Positions 1 through 7,099 of a DNA stretch of 8,343 nucleotides are shown piece by piece. Source of the DNA: Oscillospiraceae bacterium (lineage in GTDB: Bacteria > Bacillota > Clostridia > Oscillospirales > Oscillospiraceae); NCBI GenBank assembly GCA_017624645.1, contig JAGAMQ010000149.1, positions 1 through 8,343 of the forward strand, given 5' to 3'. Below the pieces are notes generated by a model, which was not told the DNA's origin, made no database searches, and was given only the letters and a program-made list of their open reading frames with translations. The position numbers and the translations under genes are program-made. Position 1 is the first letter of the stretch, and each line of letters opens with the position of its first letter.

Positions 1-3000
1 CAATCGGGATCCGCATCATGGCTGGCATGACCGTTGATGCAGTGGATCATATCACTTGCATCGGTGATCTGCAGGGCAGCGCCGCTGGCAGTTACTACCT
101 TGCCGCTCTCCGCAGCACTAATGAATGCGGTAGCAGCTTCTGCTGCAGTAGCATTGGCAAAGTCGGTAGTGAACACGCCGCTAGCCTTAACAGCGACATT
201 GCCACCGGTGATGCCGGTAACATTCAGCAGCTTGCCGCTGGTGTTCTCCAGAACATCGATCTTGGGAGCACCGGCCAGGGTTGCACTGGTGCAGCCCACA
301 ATCTTAACACCGCCGGTAATTTCGGCAGTACCGCCCAGATTGATCACGCCTGTGGCAGTGGTAGCTGTAGCCAGCTGCAGACCGCCCACGATCTTGCCGC
401 CGTCCATGGTGAAGTTGCCGCCGCCAAAGGCTGCCAGCTCATCGGTGCCCTGGGAGGTGATCTCACCGCCGTGGATGGTGATGCTGGAGCTGGGCATGCC
501 GTGGAGCGCGCTGGATCTGGTGCTGGTAGACGCCAGACCCTTGATCGTGCCGCCGTACATGATGAAGGTCCTGTTGGCACCTTCAAGCTGCACAGTTGCG
601 CCGCCGGTGGTGGCAGTGGTGCTCACACTGGAGCCATCCAGTACTGCGCGTCCGGCCAGCTTAAGGGTGCCCTTGTAAACATACGCTGCAACACCATAGT
701 GCTTCAGGTAAGGATTCACACCTTGTGCAAAGCTGACGCCTACAGTACCAGCCTCGCCCTGGGTGGACAGGTCAGTAATAGACAAACTCTCGGCATCGCC
801 GTCCAGAGTGAACACGCGGATGTTAGCTGCATCGGCAGCGGTAATATTGCGGGTGATATTATGACCGTTCAGGTCGATCCGCAGGTGTCCGCCGGTCGCT
901 CTGGCGCTGGTAAGGGTCACGTTCTCAGTGAGGATCACGTTGCCGGAAGAAGGCAGGCTGCTCGTCTCAGTCCACTTTTCCCAGGTCACGATCTCCTCGG
1001 GGCAGTTGGCAGTTTCGCCTTCGTGGATGGTGTGACCGTTGATGCAGTACTTGTTGCTGGTGGTCTCGTTGACCGTCACAATGAAGTTAGCGGTGAAGCC
1101 CTCGTAGGAAACGGTGACGGTCTTCTGGCCAGCGGTCTGGGAATCAAATCCGGTGACCTGATAGCCCCCAGCGATGGGAGCGTTGGAACTGTCGTCGTAC
1201 TGACCGGTAACGACCATGCCGCTGAGATCCAACGTCTCACCGATCTCGTACTCGGTCTTAGTGGGAGCGGTAACAGTGATGCCGGTGAGCGTGGAGGTCT
1301 GCTGATTCTGCTCCACAGTCAGAGCCAAACCGCTGGCAGTTACAGTCTTGCCGCTTTCCGCAGCCTTGATGAACGCGGTTGCAGCATTGGCAGCATCGGT
1401 GCTGGGGAAGTCGGTGGTGAACACGCCGTTACCCTTAACAAAGACCATGCCGCCAGTGATGCCGGTAACATTCAGCAGCTTGCCGCTGGTGTTCTCCAGA
1501 ACATCGATCTTGGGAGCACCGGCCAGGGTTGCACTGGTGCAGCCCATGAGCTTGACACCGCCGGTGATCTCGGCAGTACCGCCCAAGGCTACATCACCGG
1601 AGGTGACGTCTGCAGTACCAGACTGCAGGCCACCAACGATCTTGCCGCCGTCCATGGTGAAGTTGCCGCCCTCATAGACTGCCAGCTCATCGGTACCCTC
1701 AGAGGTGATCAAACCGCCGTGGATGGCGATGTTGGAGCCGCCATAGCTGTGGATGGCGCTGGATCTGGTGCCGGTAGCCTCCACGCCCTTGATCGTGCCG
1801 CCGTACATGATGAAGCTTTCGCCTGCATTGTTGACCTGCACAGTTGCGCCGCCGCTGGTGGCAGTGGTGCTCACATTGGAGCCGTCCAATACGGCACGAC
1901 CAGCCAAAATGAAGGAACCATTGTAGACAAACGCTGCAACACCCTCTCTTGCTGCATAGGGCTGCACACCCTGTGCAAAGCTGACGCCTACAGTACCGGC
2001 CTCGCCCTCAGTGGACAGGTCAGTAATGGCCAAGGTATGGGTAGCGCCATTCAGAGTAAACACGCGGATGTTCGCTAAACCGGCAGCGGTAATATTGCGG
2101 ATGATGTTATGACCGTTCAGGTCGATCCGCAGATCTCCGGTGGTAACCTTTGCGCTGGTAAGGGTCACATCCTCAGCGAGGATCCAGTTGCCGGTAGCAG
2201 GCAAGGAATTCTTTTCCTTCCACTTCTTCCACTCAAGGATCTCCAAGGTGCAGTCCTCACCCTCGTGATCCTCGTGACCGTTCAGACAGCGGTACAGAGT
2301 GGTCTCTACAACACTCAGAGCATTGTCCTTCACAGTCAATGTCTTTTCATTGTCAGCTATTTCGATCAGGTTGTTGTCCAGATAGCTCTGCAGGACAGCA
2401 GCATCACCTTCGGTAGTGAATGTACCAAAAGCGTTTACGGTCAGCTTTGCATTGTCGCCCAGCTGGCCCAGGGTGATCTTCTTGCCTTCAGGAATCATCA
2501 GATTTTCGATCTGCACATTGCCTTCAATAGTGGCAGTTTCGAAGTCCTTCAGGTTAGCAATGCCCTCGATCTTGACATCGCCCTTCAGAGCTACATTAGC
2601 GGAATTCTTGTTGATCCGCAGAGCGTCGTTGGTGCCACCCTTAACAGTGCCACCGTACATGGTGACATCCTTCACGGCATAGACAGCAATGGCGGAAAGA
2701 TTGGAGCCATCCAGCACAGCACGGCCTGCCAGAGTGAAGGGGCCGTTGCCGGCATAGACCAGTGCGCCGGTTGCAAGAGTGGTGACACCCTCTTCGTGCT
2801 GAAGCTTCACAGAGCCTGCCTCGCCCTCGGTGGACAGGTCGGTGATGGCCAGAGTGGGGGTAATGCCGTCGTCCTTTTCGCCGGTTTTGGCATCGTAGAC
2901 ATAGAAAGCACGGGCATTGTTGGTGGTAGCAGAGCTGCCCACCACACGGGTAATGGTGTGACCGTTCAGGTCGATGCGCAGAGTACCGTTACCGGTGGTA

Positions 3001-6000
3001 CGCTGTTCGGTCAGGGTCAGATCATCGATCAGGATCCAGTTGCCGGTACCGGTCATCTTCTGCTTGTAGACATCCTCAATACCCACATAGCTGGAGCTTG
3101 CCGCTTCGGCATTTTTCTGGTTCCAGTACTTCCAGGAAACGATAGGCTCGTCGCAATCGATACCGGTATGATCGGTATGGCCGTTGATGCAGCGGATGAT
3201 GCCCATAGACAGAGCGTTAACCTTAGCAACGATGGGGGAAATACCGTCATCTGCGAACAGCTTGCCGCTGTTAACATAGTCGGTAAGGGTGACAATGTCG
3301 CCATCCTTGGTGAATACGCCAGATGCAGTGATGCCGATCTTTGCCTGATCGCCCAGCTTGCCCACATTAAGCAGGCTGCCGTTGGTGATCTTCAGGCCGA
3401 AGAGAGCATCGCTGCCGGTGCTGTCGATCACGGTGTTACCGGAGATCGTCATTGCGCCGGATGCATACTGAGCGCCGCCGGGAATCTGTACGCCGTCCAA
3501 AGTAACATTGGCGCTGTCGCCGCTGACCCAGAGGTTCTCAGGAGTCTTGCCATTTTCCAGAGTATTGCCATAGAACTTATTACCCTCACCAAAGGTAGCC
3601 GTAGCTTTGTACACAAATACACCGCCGCCGGAAGCAGCCTTGCCGCCGGTGACTACAGTGTTGGTCATGGTAACATTGGTTTTAGAATCGAGAATTGCGA
3701 TTGCACCGCCGCGGACAGCCTTACCACCGGTGATGGTACAGCCGTCAAAGGTGGCTTTGCCGGAAACATACAGGTTACCGCCGTTGCCGGTGGGGTTGAC
3801 GCCGCCGGTGAAGGTACAATCCTTAAAGTTTGCAGTACCGGAAGTCATAGCGATGGTTCCGCCCACATTGGGCTTCTTGGAAGTGCCCTCTGCAGGCTGA
3901 TGCTCCACAAGGGTACCGCCCACAAAGTCGACACCGGTGGCGTTGACCACAGCCTTGGGATCCATGATGGACATAACGCCGCCCTGCACGACGACTTCGT
4001 TGGAATCGTCGAAGACATAGTTGCCGCCGATAAGGGTCAGCTCGCCTGCCATCATCTGGATGACACCGCTGTGATAAGAATTCTTGGGACCCTTGGCAGT
4101 GACGGTGAAGTCATAGCCGGTGCTGTCATAGATGTAGACCTTGGAGTTCTTCCACACCAGGAATGCCTTACCGGTGCAGTTGAAGTCGTAGCCGTTCATA
4201 TCCAGAACAAAGTCATAGGGATTACCATTTGCATCTTCGCCGATGGAGATCTGACCGGCCTCCCGGTCCTCAGCCAGATAGTAGTGACCGTTGCCCACAG
4301 TACCGCCAAAGGCAGACCAGAGCACCGTCTCGCCGCAGTGGGGGCAGGGCTTGGAGACTTCGGTTTGCCGGACATAGGCATTGACAATATACATCAAGAC
4401 GACGCCGGTCTCTTCCTGATTGTAGTAGGCATGGATCTTGTCGCCTACCTTAAACTTGGCCTTGGCACCGAACTGATCATTATGGAAGCTGACATCGTAG
4501 CACTCATACTTCTTTTCCATAACCAGTACGTCTTCCTTGCCAGACGAACTTTGGGTGTAGACCTTGTTACCATCAATCTTCATGATGGTGTACCAGCTAC
4601 CCTTGTTGGAAGAACCGTATTCATTGGTGCCGCCAACGGTATATGCACGGATAATGATTCCGTTCTTCACATTCATAGCCACCGCAACAGACTGGCTATC
4701 CATGAAGTCGGCAACCTCTTTGTCCTTTGTCTTGTAGGTCTTGATCTCCCCCTTTACTGCCATCTGGTATACATAGTAACCATCAGCATCGGGCACACGG
4801 GTGGTTTCTTTGTTGGCAGAGGAGTACTTCCGGTCCACCTTCCAGCCCACCACATAATTCTTGTTCTCACGGCCCACGACATACAGCAGCGGCACTTCGT
4901 ACATTCCGGCTGAGTTCTTTCCGGCTCTGTTGGTGAAACCATGGACCTTGTCGCCTACCTTGGGGGTAGTCTTCTCGCCCCTGAACTCCCATGCACCTGC
5001 CGTGGAAATATTGTAGCACTTGTAATCGGAAGTCAGGTCAAAGGTTGACACAGTACCGGAGGAGCTTTGGGTCTCCACGCGATTGCCGTTGATGCTGGTG
5101 ATCACATACCAGGAGGCAATACTCTGGCCGCCCACACCGGCCGGAGCGCTGTAGGCTTCCTTGATGATGCCGTTGCTGTCCACCTTCAGGGCATAGCAGG
5201 TCAGTGCCTGCTTATCCAGCCAGTTGGCGATCTTCTTATCCTTGGTCTTCAGCTTCACCGGACGCTTGCCGCCGGTGGTCATATTGTAGACATAGTAACC
5301 CTCTTCGTCGGGGACACGGGTGGTCTCCTCCTTTGCAGCAGAATACTTTCTTCCGTCGGTGTTCCAGTAAACCGGCAGCTTCAGATTCCGCTGGTACACA
5401 TAGATGAGAGAGATCTCACCCTTGACATTGGTCAGGGCCAAAATGCGGTCATCCACCTGCAGGGTAGTCTCCTTGTACGGAGCCGTGCCGTTATAGCCCA
5501 CCAGGTAGACCTTGCAGTCCTCTGCAAGCACACCGGTAGAGGCAGAGCTGCCGTTGTAATAAGAGCTGGCGATGATAGGACCATTGATAGAGTTCACATA
5601 ATGGTAGGATCCGTAGGTCTTACCACCAGTGACATTGGTAGCGTTATAAACGCCTACTACTACATCGCCCTCAAGACGCAGGCCCACCATCTGATTTGCA
5701 GGGGCGTGGACCGCGTTAGCAATGGTTCTATCCTTGGTGCGCACTTTGAACCGCTTGGTGCCTGCCACCACATCGAAGACATACCATCCATCCTCATCAG
5801 GTACCTGGTTGGTCTCTCCCTTAGCAGAGCTGTAGCTGCGGTTCATCAGCAAATACACAGGTGCATCCACGATACGCTTGGTAACAAACACATACAGCAA
5901 CTCGCCTTCGGCACTGGCGTAGGCAAGGATAGCATCCTGCTCCCGAATAGTGGTCTCAACACCCAGCTTGTCGGAAGTGCCGGTCATATCGTAGATCTTG

Positions 6001-7001
6001 GTGTTCTCAGTGACAAAGCCCTCATAGGTTTTGCCCTGATTGGAGCCGGTGAGTGCTTCCACACTGAAGCTGTCGCCGTTCACAGACATAACGACCCAGT
6101 TGCTGGATACCGTCGTACCCTTTGCGGCACGGGCAGCGGAGAACACGTCCACGATCATGCCGTTGTCGTCAAACACAAGACCCATAGCGCAGAGGTTGGA
6201 ATCGAAGCCATCGATGGCATCCACGCAGTCCATTCTGTTGGTACGCAGGGTCACATACTGACCGTCCACAAAGAACTCGTATGTATAGTAGCCGTCGGCA
6301 TCGGGCAGCCGGGTGCTCTTCTTGGCAGTGTAGTCATACCGCTGGGCACTGGTTCTCCAGTACACACGGGACTCCAAGGCAGCTTCCACGATGAAGACAT
6401 GGGTCACATTACCCTCTTCGTCCTGAAGGACGGTGACCTTGTCCATAACCGCCAGCTCGCCGACCTCACCGATCTTCTCTGCCCTGTCGGACACGTCGTA
6501 GATCTTGGTCTGCTCATTGTACTTATACTTGACCTCCATGCCGTTCAGGGCAGCGGAGGAGTTGGTGGCAAAGCCATCGTCAGAAACCTTCTGGACGAAG
6601 ACATTCTTGACCACCTTACCTACCAACTCATCGATACTGATCATATCGATGATATGGCCATTGTCATCAAACACCAGACCCATCAGCTGATTCAGGTCCA
6701 GCTTGTTGACAAGCTTTTTGTCCGCACAGGCGAGCTCAACCTGCTCACCGTCTACGGCAAAAAGGATGTGGTACAGACCGTCCTCACCCGGCACGCGGGA
6801 AGACAGTCCGGTTTCCGGATCCACATTGCTCAAACGGTCTGCGTTCCAGTAGACCTTGGATGCAGTGGTATCCTGGCCGCCTTCTCCGCCCAGCAGACCG
6901 GGCAGAAACACAGCCAGCAACACGCCCACAGCTACCAAAACTGCAGCAATGCCGATCCAAAGAAACAACTTATTGTTTTTCTTTGTCGATTCTTGTTTCA
7001 T
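1..7001 (-). CDS. Giant modular surface protein with tandem repeats and beta-helix modules (3' end outside window)
   Basis: One uninterrupted frame of at least 2,333 codons with no stop before the left edge. The start is ATG at 7001-6999, nine bases after a strong GGAAAGGAGA ribosome site. Residues 1-11 are polar and basic (MKQESTKKNNK), and about 12-33 form one hydrophobic helix, so the protein should be exported by Sec and either anchored at the membrane or cleaved. No lipobox cysteine is seen. Residues 50-879 are five tandem repeats. CPHC is at 886-889, a beta-helix region spans about 900-1270, and C-[IL]-N-G-H modules start at 1271, 1572, 1986 and 2321. An Ig-like domain lies at 1902-1979. 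Proteins built this way in Firmicutes are usually adhesins or surface-display proteins. That role is inferred, and no enzyme motif is visible. Any wall-sorting signal would be in the missing C-terminus. The existence of the gene is near certain; its function is not. Confidence 0.93.
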   Translation of the reverse strand, partial: MKQESTKKNNKLFLWIGIAAVLVAVGVLLAVFLPGLLGGEGGQDTTASKVYWNADRLSNVDPETGLSSRVPGEDGLYHILFAVDGEQVELACADKKLVNKLDLNQLMGLVFDDNGHIIDMISIDELVGKVVKNVFVQKVSDDGFATNSSAALNGMEVKYKYNEQTKIYDVSDRAEKIGEVGELAVMDKVTVLQDEEGNVTHVFIVEAALESRVYWRTSAQRYDYTAKKSTRLPDADGYYTYEFFVDGQYVTLRTNRMDCVDAIDGFDSNLCAMGLVFDDNGMIVDVFSAARAAKGTTVSSNWVVMSVNGDSFSVEALTGSNQGKTYEGFVTENTKIYDMTGTSDKLGVETTIREQDAILAYASAEGELLYVFVTKRIVDAPVYLLMNRSYSSAKGETNQVPDEDGWYVFDVVAGTKRFKVRTKDRTIANAVHAPANQMVGLRLEGDVVVGVYNATNVTGGKTYGSYHYVNSINGPIIASSYYNGSSASTGVLAEDCKVYLVGYNGTAPYKETTLQVDDRILALTNVKGEISLIYVYQRNLKLPVYWNTDGRKYSAAKEETTRVPDEEGYYVYNMTTGGKRPVKLKTKDKKIANWLDKQALTCYALKVDSNGIIKEAYSAPAGVGGQSIASWYVITSINGNRVETQSSSGTVSTFDLTSDYKCYNISTAGAWEFRGEKTTPKVGDKVHGFTNRAGKNSAGMYEVPLLYVVGRENKNYVVGWKVDRKYSSANKETTRVPDADGYYVYQMAVKGEIKTYKTKDKEVADFMDSQSVAVAMNVKNGIIIRAYTVGGTNEYGSSNKGSWYTIMKIDGNKVYTQSSSGKEDVLVMEKKYECYDVSFHNDQFGAKAKFKVGDKIHAYYNQEETGVVLMYIVNAYVRQTEVSKPCPHCGETVLWSAFGGTVGNGHYYLAEDREAGQISIGEDANGNPYDFVLDMNGYDFNCTGKAFLVWKNSKVYIYDSTGYDFTVTAKGPKNSYHSGVIQMMAGELTLIGGNYVFDDSNEVVVQGGVMSIMDPKAVVNATGVDFVGGTLVEHQPAEGTSKKPNVGGTIAMTSGTANFKDCTFTGGVNPTGNGGNLYVSGKATFDGCTITGGKAVRGGAIAILDSKTNVTMTNTVVTGGKAASGGGVFVYKATATFGEGNKFYGNTLENGKTPENLWVSGDSANVTLDGVQIPGGAQYASGAMTISGNTVIDSTGSDALFGLKITNGSLLNVGKLGDQAKIGITASGVFTKDGDIVTLTDYVNSGKLFADDGISPIVAKVNALSMGIIRCINGHTDHTGIDCDEPIVSWKYWNQKNAEAASSSYVGIEDVYKQKMTGTGNWILIDDLTLTEQRTTGNGTLRIDLNGHTITRVVGSSATTNNARAFYVYDAKTGEKDDGITPTLAITDLSTEGEAGSVKLQHEEGVTTLATGALVYAGNGPFTLAGRAVLDGSNLSAIAVYAVKDVTMYGGTVKGGTNDALRINKNSANVALKGDVKIEGIANLKDFETATIEGNVQIENLMIPEGKKITLGQLGDNAKLTVNAFGTFTTEGDAAVLQSYLDNNLIEIADNEKTLTVKDNALSVVETTLYRCLNGHEDHEGEDCTLEILEWKKWKEKNSLPATGNWILAEDVTLTSAKVTTGDLRIDLNGHNIIRNITAAGLANIRVFTLNGATHTLAITDLSTEGEAGTVGVSFAQGVQPYAAREGVAAFVYNGSFILAGRAVLDGSNVSTTATSGGATVQVNNAGESFIMYGGTIKGVEATGTRSSAIHSYGGSNIAIHGGLITSEGTDELAVYEGGNFTMDGGKIVGGLQSGTADVTSGDVALGGTAEITGGVKLMGCTSATLAGAPKIDVLENTSGKLLNVTGITGGMVFVKGNGVFTTDFPSTDAANAATAFIKAAESGKTVTASGLALTVEQNQQTSTLTGITVTAPTKTEYEIGETLDLSGMVVTGQYDDSSNAPIAGGYQVTGFDSQTAGQKTVTVSYEGFTANFIVTVNETTSNKYCINGHTIHEGETANCPEEIVTWEKWTETSSLPSSGNVILTENVTLTSARATGGHLRIDLNGHNITRNITAADAANIRVFTLDGDAESLSITDLSTQGEAGTVGVSFAQGVNPYLKHYGVAAYVYKGTLKLAGRAVLDGSSVSTTATTGGATVQLEGANRTFIMYGGTIKGLASTSTRSSALHGMPSSSITIHGGEITSQGTDELAAFGGGNFTMDGGKIVGGLQLATATTATGVINLGGTAEITGGVKIVGCTSATLAGAPKIDVLENTSGKLLNVTGITGGNVAVKASGVFTTDFANATAAEAATAFISAAESGKVVTASGAALQITDASDMIHCINGHASHDADPD
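3..41 (-). repeat. Start of a fourth C-N-G-H module
   Basis: Residues 2321-2333 read CINGHASHDADPD and then the window ends. The cysteine and both histidines of the module header are present, so at least one more module is expected beyond the left edge. Confidence 0.75.
42..1046 (-). repeat. C-N-G-H beta-helix module 3 of the giant protein
   Basis: Residues 1986-2320, opening with CINGHTIHEGETANC. It has the same order of motifs as module 2 (LRIDLNGHNITR, LSITDLSTQGEAGTV, LAGRAVLDGSSVSTTAT, FIMYGGTIKG, IHGGEITSQGTDELA, FTMDGGKIVGG, KIDVLENTSGKLLNVTG). High identity to module 2 in both protein and DNA points to a recent duplication or conversion. Confidence 0.85.
208..298. repeat. 91-bp perfect direct repeat, copy in module 3
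   Basis: These 91 bases are identical to 1456-1546, 1,248 bases away (a multiple of three, so the frame is kept). The tract encodes the GCTSATLAGAPKIDVLENTS part and the LLNVTGIT strand. Sequence on either side differs at many positions, so the identity is local. Confidence 0.95.
1065..1298 (-). other. Bacterial Ig-like domain (group 3 type) in the giant protein
   Basis: Residues 1902-1979. The pattern LTGITVTAPTKTEYEIGE, LDLSGMVVTGQYDD, YQVTGFDS, AGQKTVTVSYEG and FIVTVNE matches the group 3 bacterial Ig-like domains of Firmicutes surface proteins: a strand, then K-x-x-Y-x-x-G-E, then LDLSG, and a final T-V-T-V-x-Y strand. Such domains serve as spacers or ligand-binding units outside the cell. 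Only one copy is seen, between modules 2 and 3. Confidence 0.88.
1299..2288 (-). repeat. C-N-G-H beta-helix module 2 of the giant protein
   Basis: Residues 1572-1901, opening with CLNGHEDHEGEDC. It runs through LRIDLNGHNIIR, LAITDLSTEGEAGTV, LAGRAVLDGSNVSTTAT, FIMYGGTIKG, FTMDGGKIVGG and KIDVLENTSGKLLNVTG to a closing GVFTTDF segment. It is close to module 3 along its whole length, including a DNA tract that is identical over 91 bases. The Ig-like domain follows it immediately. Confidence 0.85.
1456..1546. repeat. 91-bp perfect direct repeat, copy in module 2
   Basis: Identical partner of 208-298, compared base by base. It lies in the corresponding place of module 2, in the same reading frame. 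Confidence 0.95.
2289..3191 (-). repeat. C-N-G-H beta-helix module 1 of the giant protein
   Basis: Residues 1271-1571, opening with CINGHTDHTGIDC. It then has WILIDDLTLT, LRIDLNGHTITR, the line LAITDLSTEGEAGSV, LAGRAVLDGSN, VTMYGGTVKGG and a closing FGTFTTEGD segment. All of these recur in modules 2 and 3. It is the shortest and most diverged copy: it lacks the IHGG and MDGGKIVGG rungs present in the others. The fold is inferred to be a right-handed beta-helix. Confidence 0.8.
3192..4346 (-). other. CPHC motif and right-handed beta-helix region of the giant protein
   Basis: Residues 886-1270. The section starts with CPHCGETVLW (a single CxxC pair at 886/889) and then LDMNGYDFN, a variant of the L-x-L-N-G motif found again in later modules. 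Short glycine-punctuated beta strands follow. Two clear rungs, FKDCTFTGG and FDGCTITGG, are exactly 26 residues apart by their cysteines (1062 and 1088), and are followed by GGAIAIL and GGGVFVY. This pattern is typical of pectate-lyase-like and polymorphic-outer-membrane-protein-like beta-helices. No catalytic residues of a polysaccharide lyase are apparent, so binding rather than cleavage is favoured. The end of the region, with GVFTKDGD, resembles the ends of the later modules. Confidence 0.7.
4365..6854 (-). repeat. Five tandem ~165-residue protein repeats of the giant protein
   Basis: Residues 50-212, 213-381, 382-543, 544-715 and 716-879 (DNA 6366-6854, 5859-6365, 5373-5858, 4857-5372, 4365-4856) are diverged copies of one unit of 162-172 residues. 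Each opens near VYW, or its variants VYL and the most diverged YVVGW in copy 5, and continues to a signature like TTRVPDEDGYYVY and then a KTKDK-type segment. Next comes a line like GLVFDDNGHIIDV, then a tyrosine motif (KIYDVSD, KIYDMTG, CKVYLVG, KCYNIS, ECYDVS). The unit closes with a barrel-like strand set such as VGDKIHAYYNQEE followed by a hydrophobic YIV strand. Copies 2-5 carry the signature best and copy 1 is most diverged in its first half. I do not recognise this unit as a named family. The predicted fold is mainly beta, and its location next to the anchor suggests a stalk that holds the beta-helix part away from the membrane. Confidence 0.85.
6900..6971 (-). other. Signal peptide or membrane anchor of the giant protein
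   Basis: Residues 1-34 have a basic start (K2, K7, K8, K11) and an uninterrupted hydrophobic run from about L12 to L33 (LFLWIGIAAVLVAVGV and on), ending at P34-G35 and a glycine-rich stretch. There is no lipobox cysteine and no strong A-x-A cleavage site directly after the run, so an uncleaved N-terminal anchor is at least as likely as a cleaved signal peptide. Confidence 0.8.
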
Positions 7002-7010
7002 ACACAAAAA

Positions 7011-7020
7011 TCTCCTTTCC
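7011..7020 (-). promoter_or_regulatory. Shine-Dalgarno site of the giant gene
   Basis: The minus strand reads GGAAAGGAGA, then nine bases, then ATG at 7001. It contains AAGGAG, close to the ideal anti-Shine-Dalgarno complement at good spacing. It fixes the start codon, which is also directly followed by a typical export signal (basic residues then a hydrophobic run). Confidence 0.9.
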
Positions 7021-7028
7021 TAAAGTTC

Positions 7029-7044
7029 GGGAGCCTCCGCTCCC
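7029..7044 (-). promoter_or_regulatory. GC-rich leader hairpin upstream of the giant gene
   Basis: The minus strand reads GGGAGC, loop GGAG, GCTCCC: a perfect six-pair stem with four-base loop, ending eight bases before the ribosome site. It stands out as GC-rich in an AT-rich spacer. No T-run follows it (next bases GAACTTTA), so it is not an intrinsic terminator. It may stabilise the mRNA 5' end or modulate translation. It could also be chance. Confidence 0.4.
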
Positions 7045-7057
7045 ATGGTAAGGGTAT

Positions 7058-7086
7058 ACTATATTGACTGTATCATTGTAATAGAA
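7058..7086 (-). promoter_or_regulatory. Weak candidate promoter for the giant gene
   Basis: On the minus strand TTCTAT (7086-7081), a 17-base spacer and TATAGT (7063-7058) form a sigma-A-like arrangement with an acceptable -10 and a poor -35. TACAAT at 7080-7075 is an alternative -10 whose -35 would overlap the direct repeats. A poor -35 next to a possible activator site would suit an activated promoter. The start of transcription is not known. With this choice the leader would be about 50 bases and include the hairpin and ribosome site. Confidence 0.25.
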
Positions 7087-7099
7087 ATCCCCAGTAATT

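Noticed and set aside
18..2078. Long plus-strand open frame (686 codons)
   Set aside because: It is the codon-aligned complement of the giant minus-strand gene, has no ribosome site or recognisable domain, and its repeats merely mirror modules 2 and 3.
1..3191. CRISPR-like or satellite repeat array
   Set aside because: The repeats are diverged protein-coding modules of about 900-1,250 bases, not short identical repeats with spacers.
3192..4346. Beta-helix region as a pectate lyase or other polysaccharide-degrading enzyme
   Set aside because: The fold pattern fits, but no lyase or hydrolase catalytic motif can be seen. A binding or structural role is safer.
2109..4913. Long plus-strand open frame (934 codons)
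   Set aside because: Codon-aligned shadow of the minus-strand gene, ended only by a TCA serine codon of that gene. No domain is recognisable.
7029..7044. Leader hairpin as an intrinsic terminator
   Set aside because: No T-run follows the stem on either strand.
5067..7067. Long plus-strand open frame (666 codons)
   Set aside because: Shadow of the five N-terminal repeats and the signal segment. It runs past the true gene start into the leader and has no credible product.
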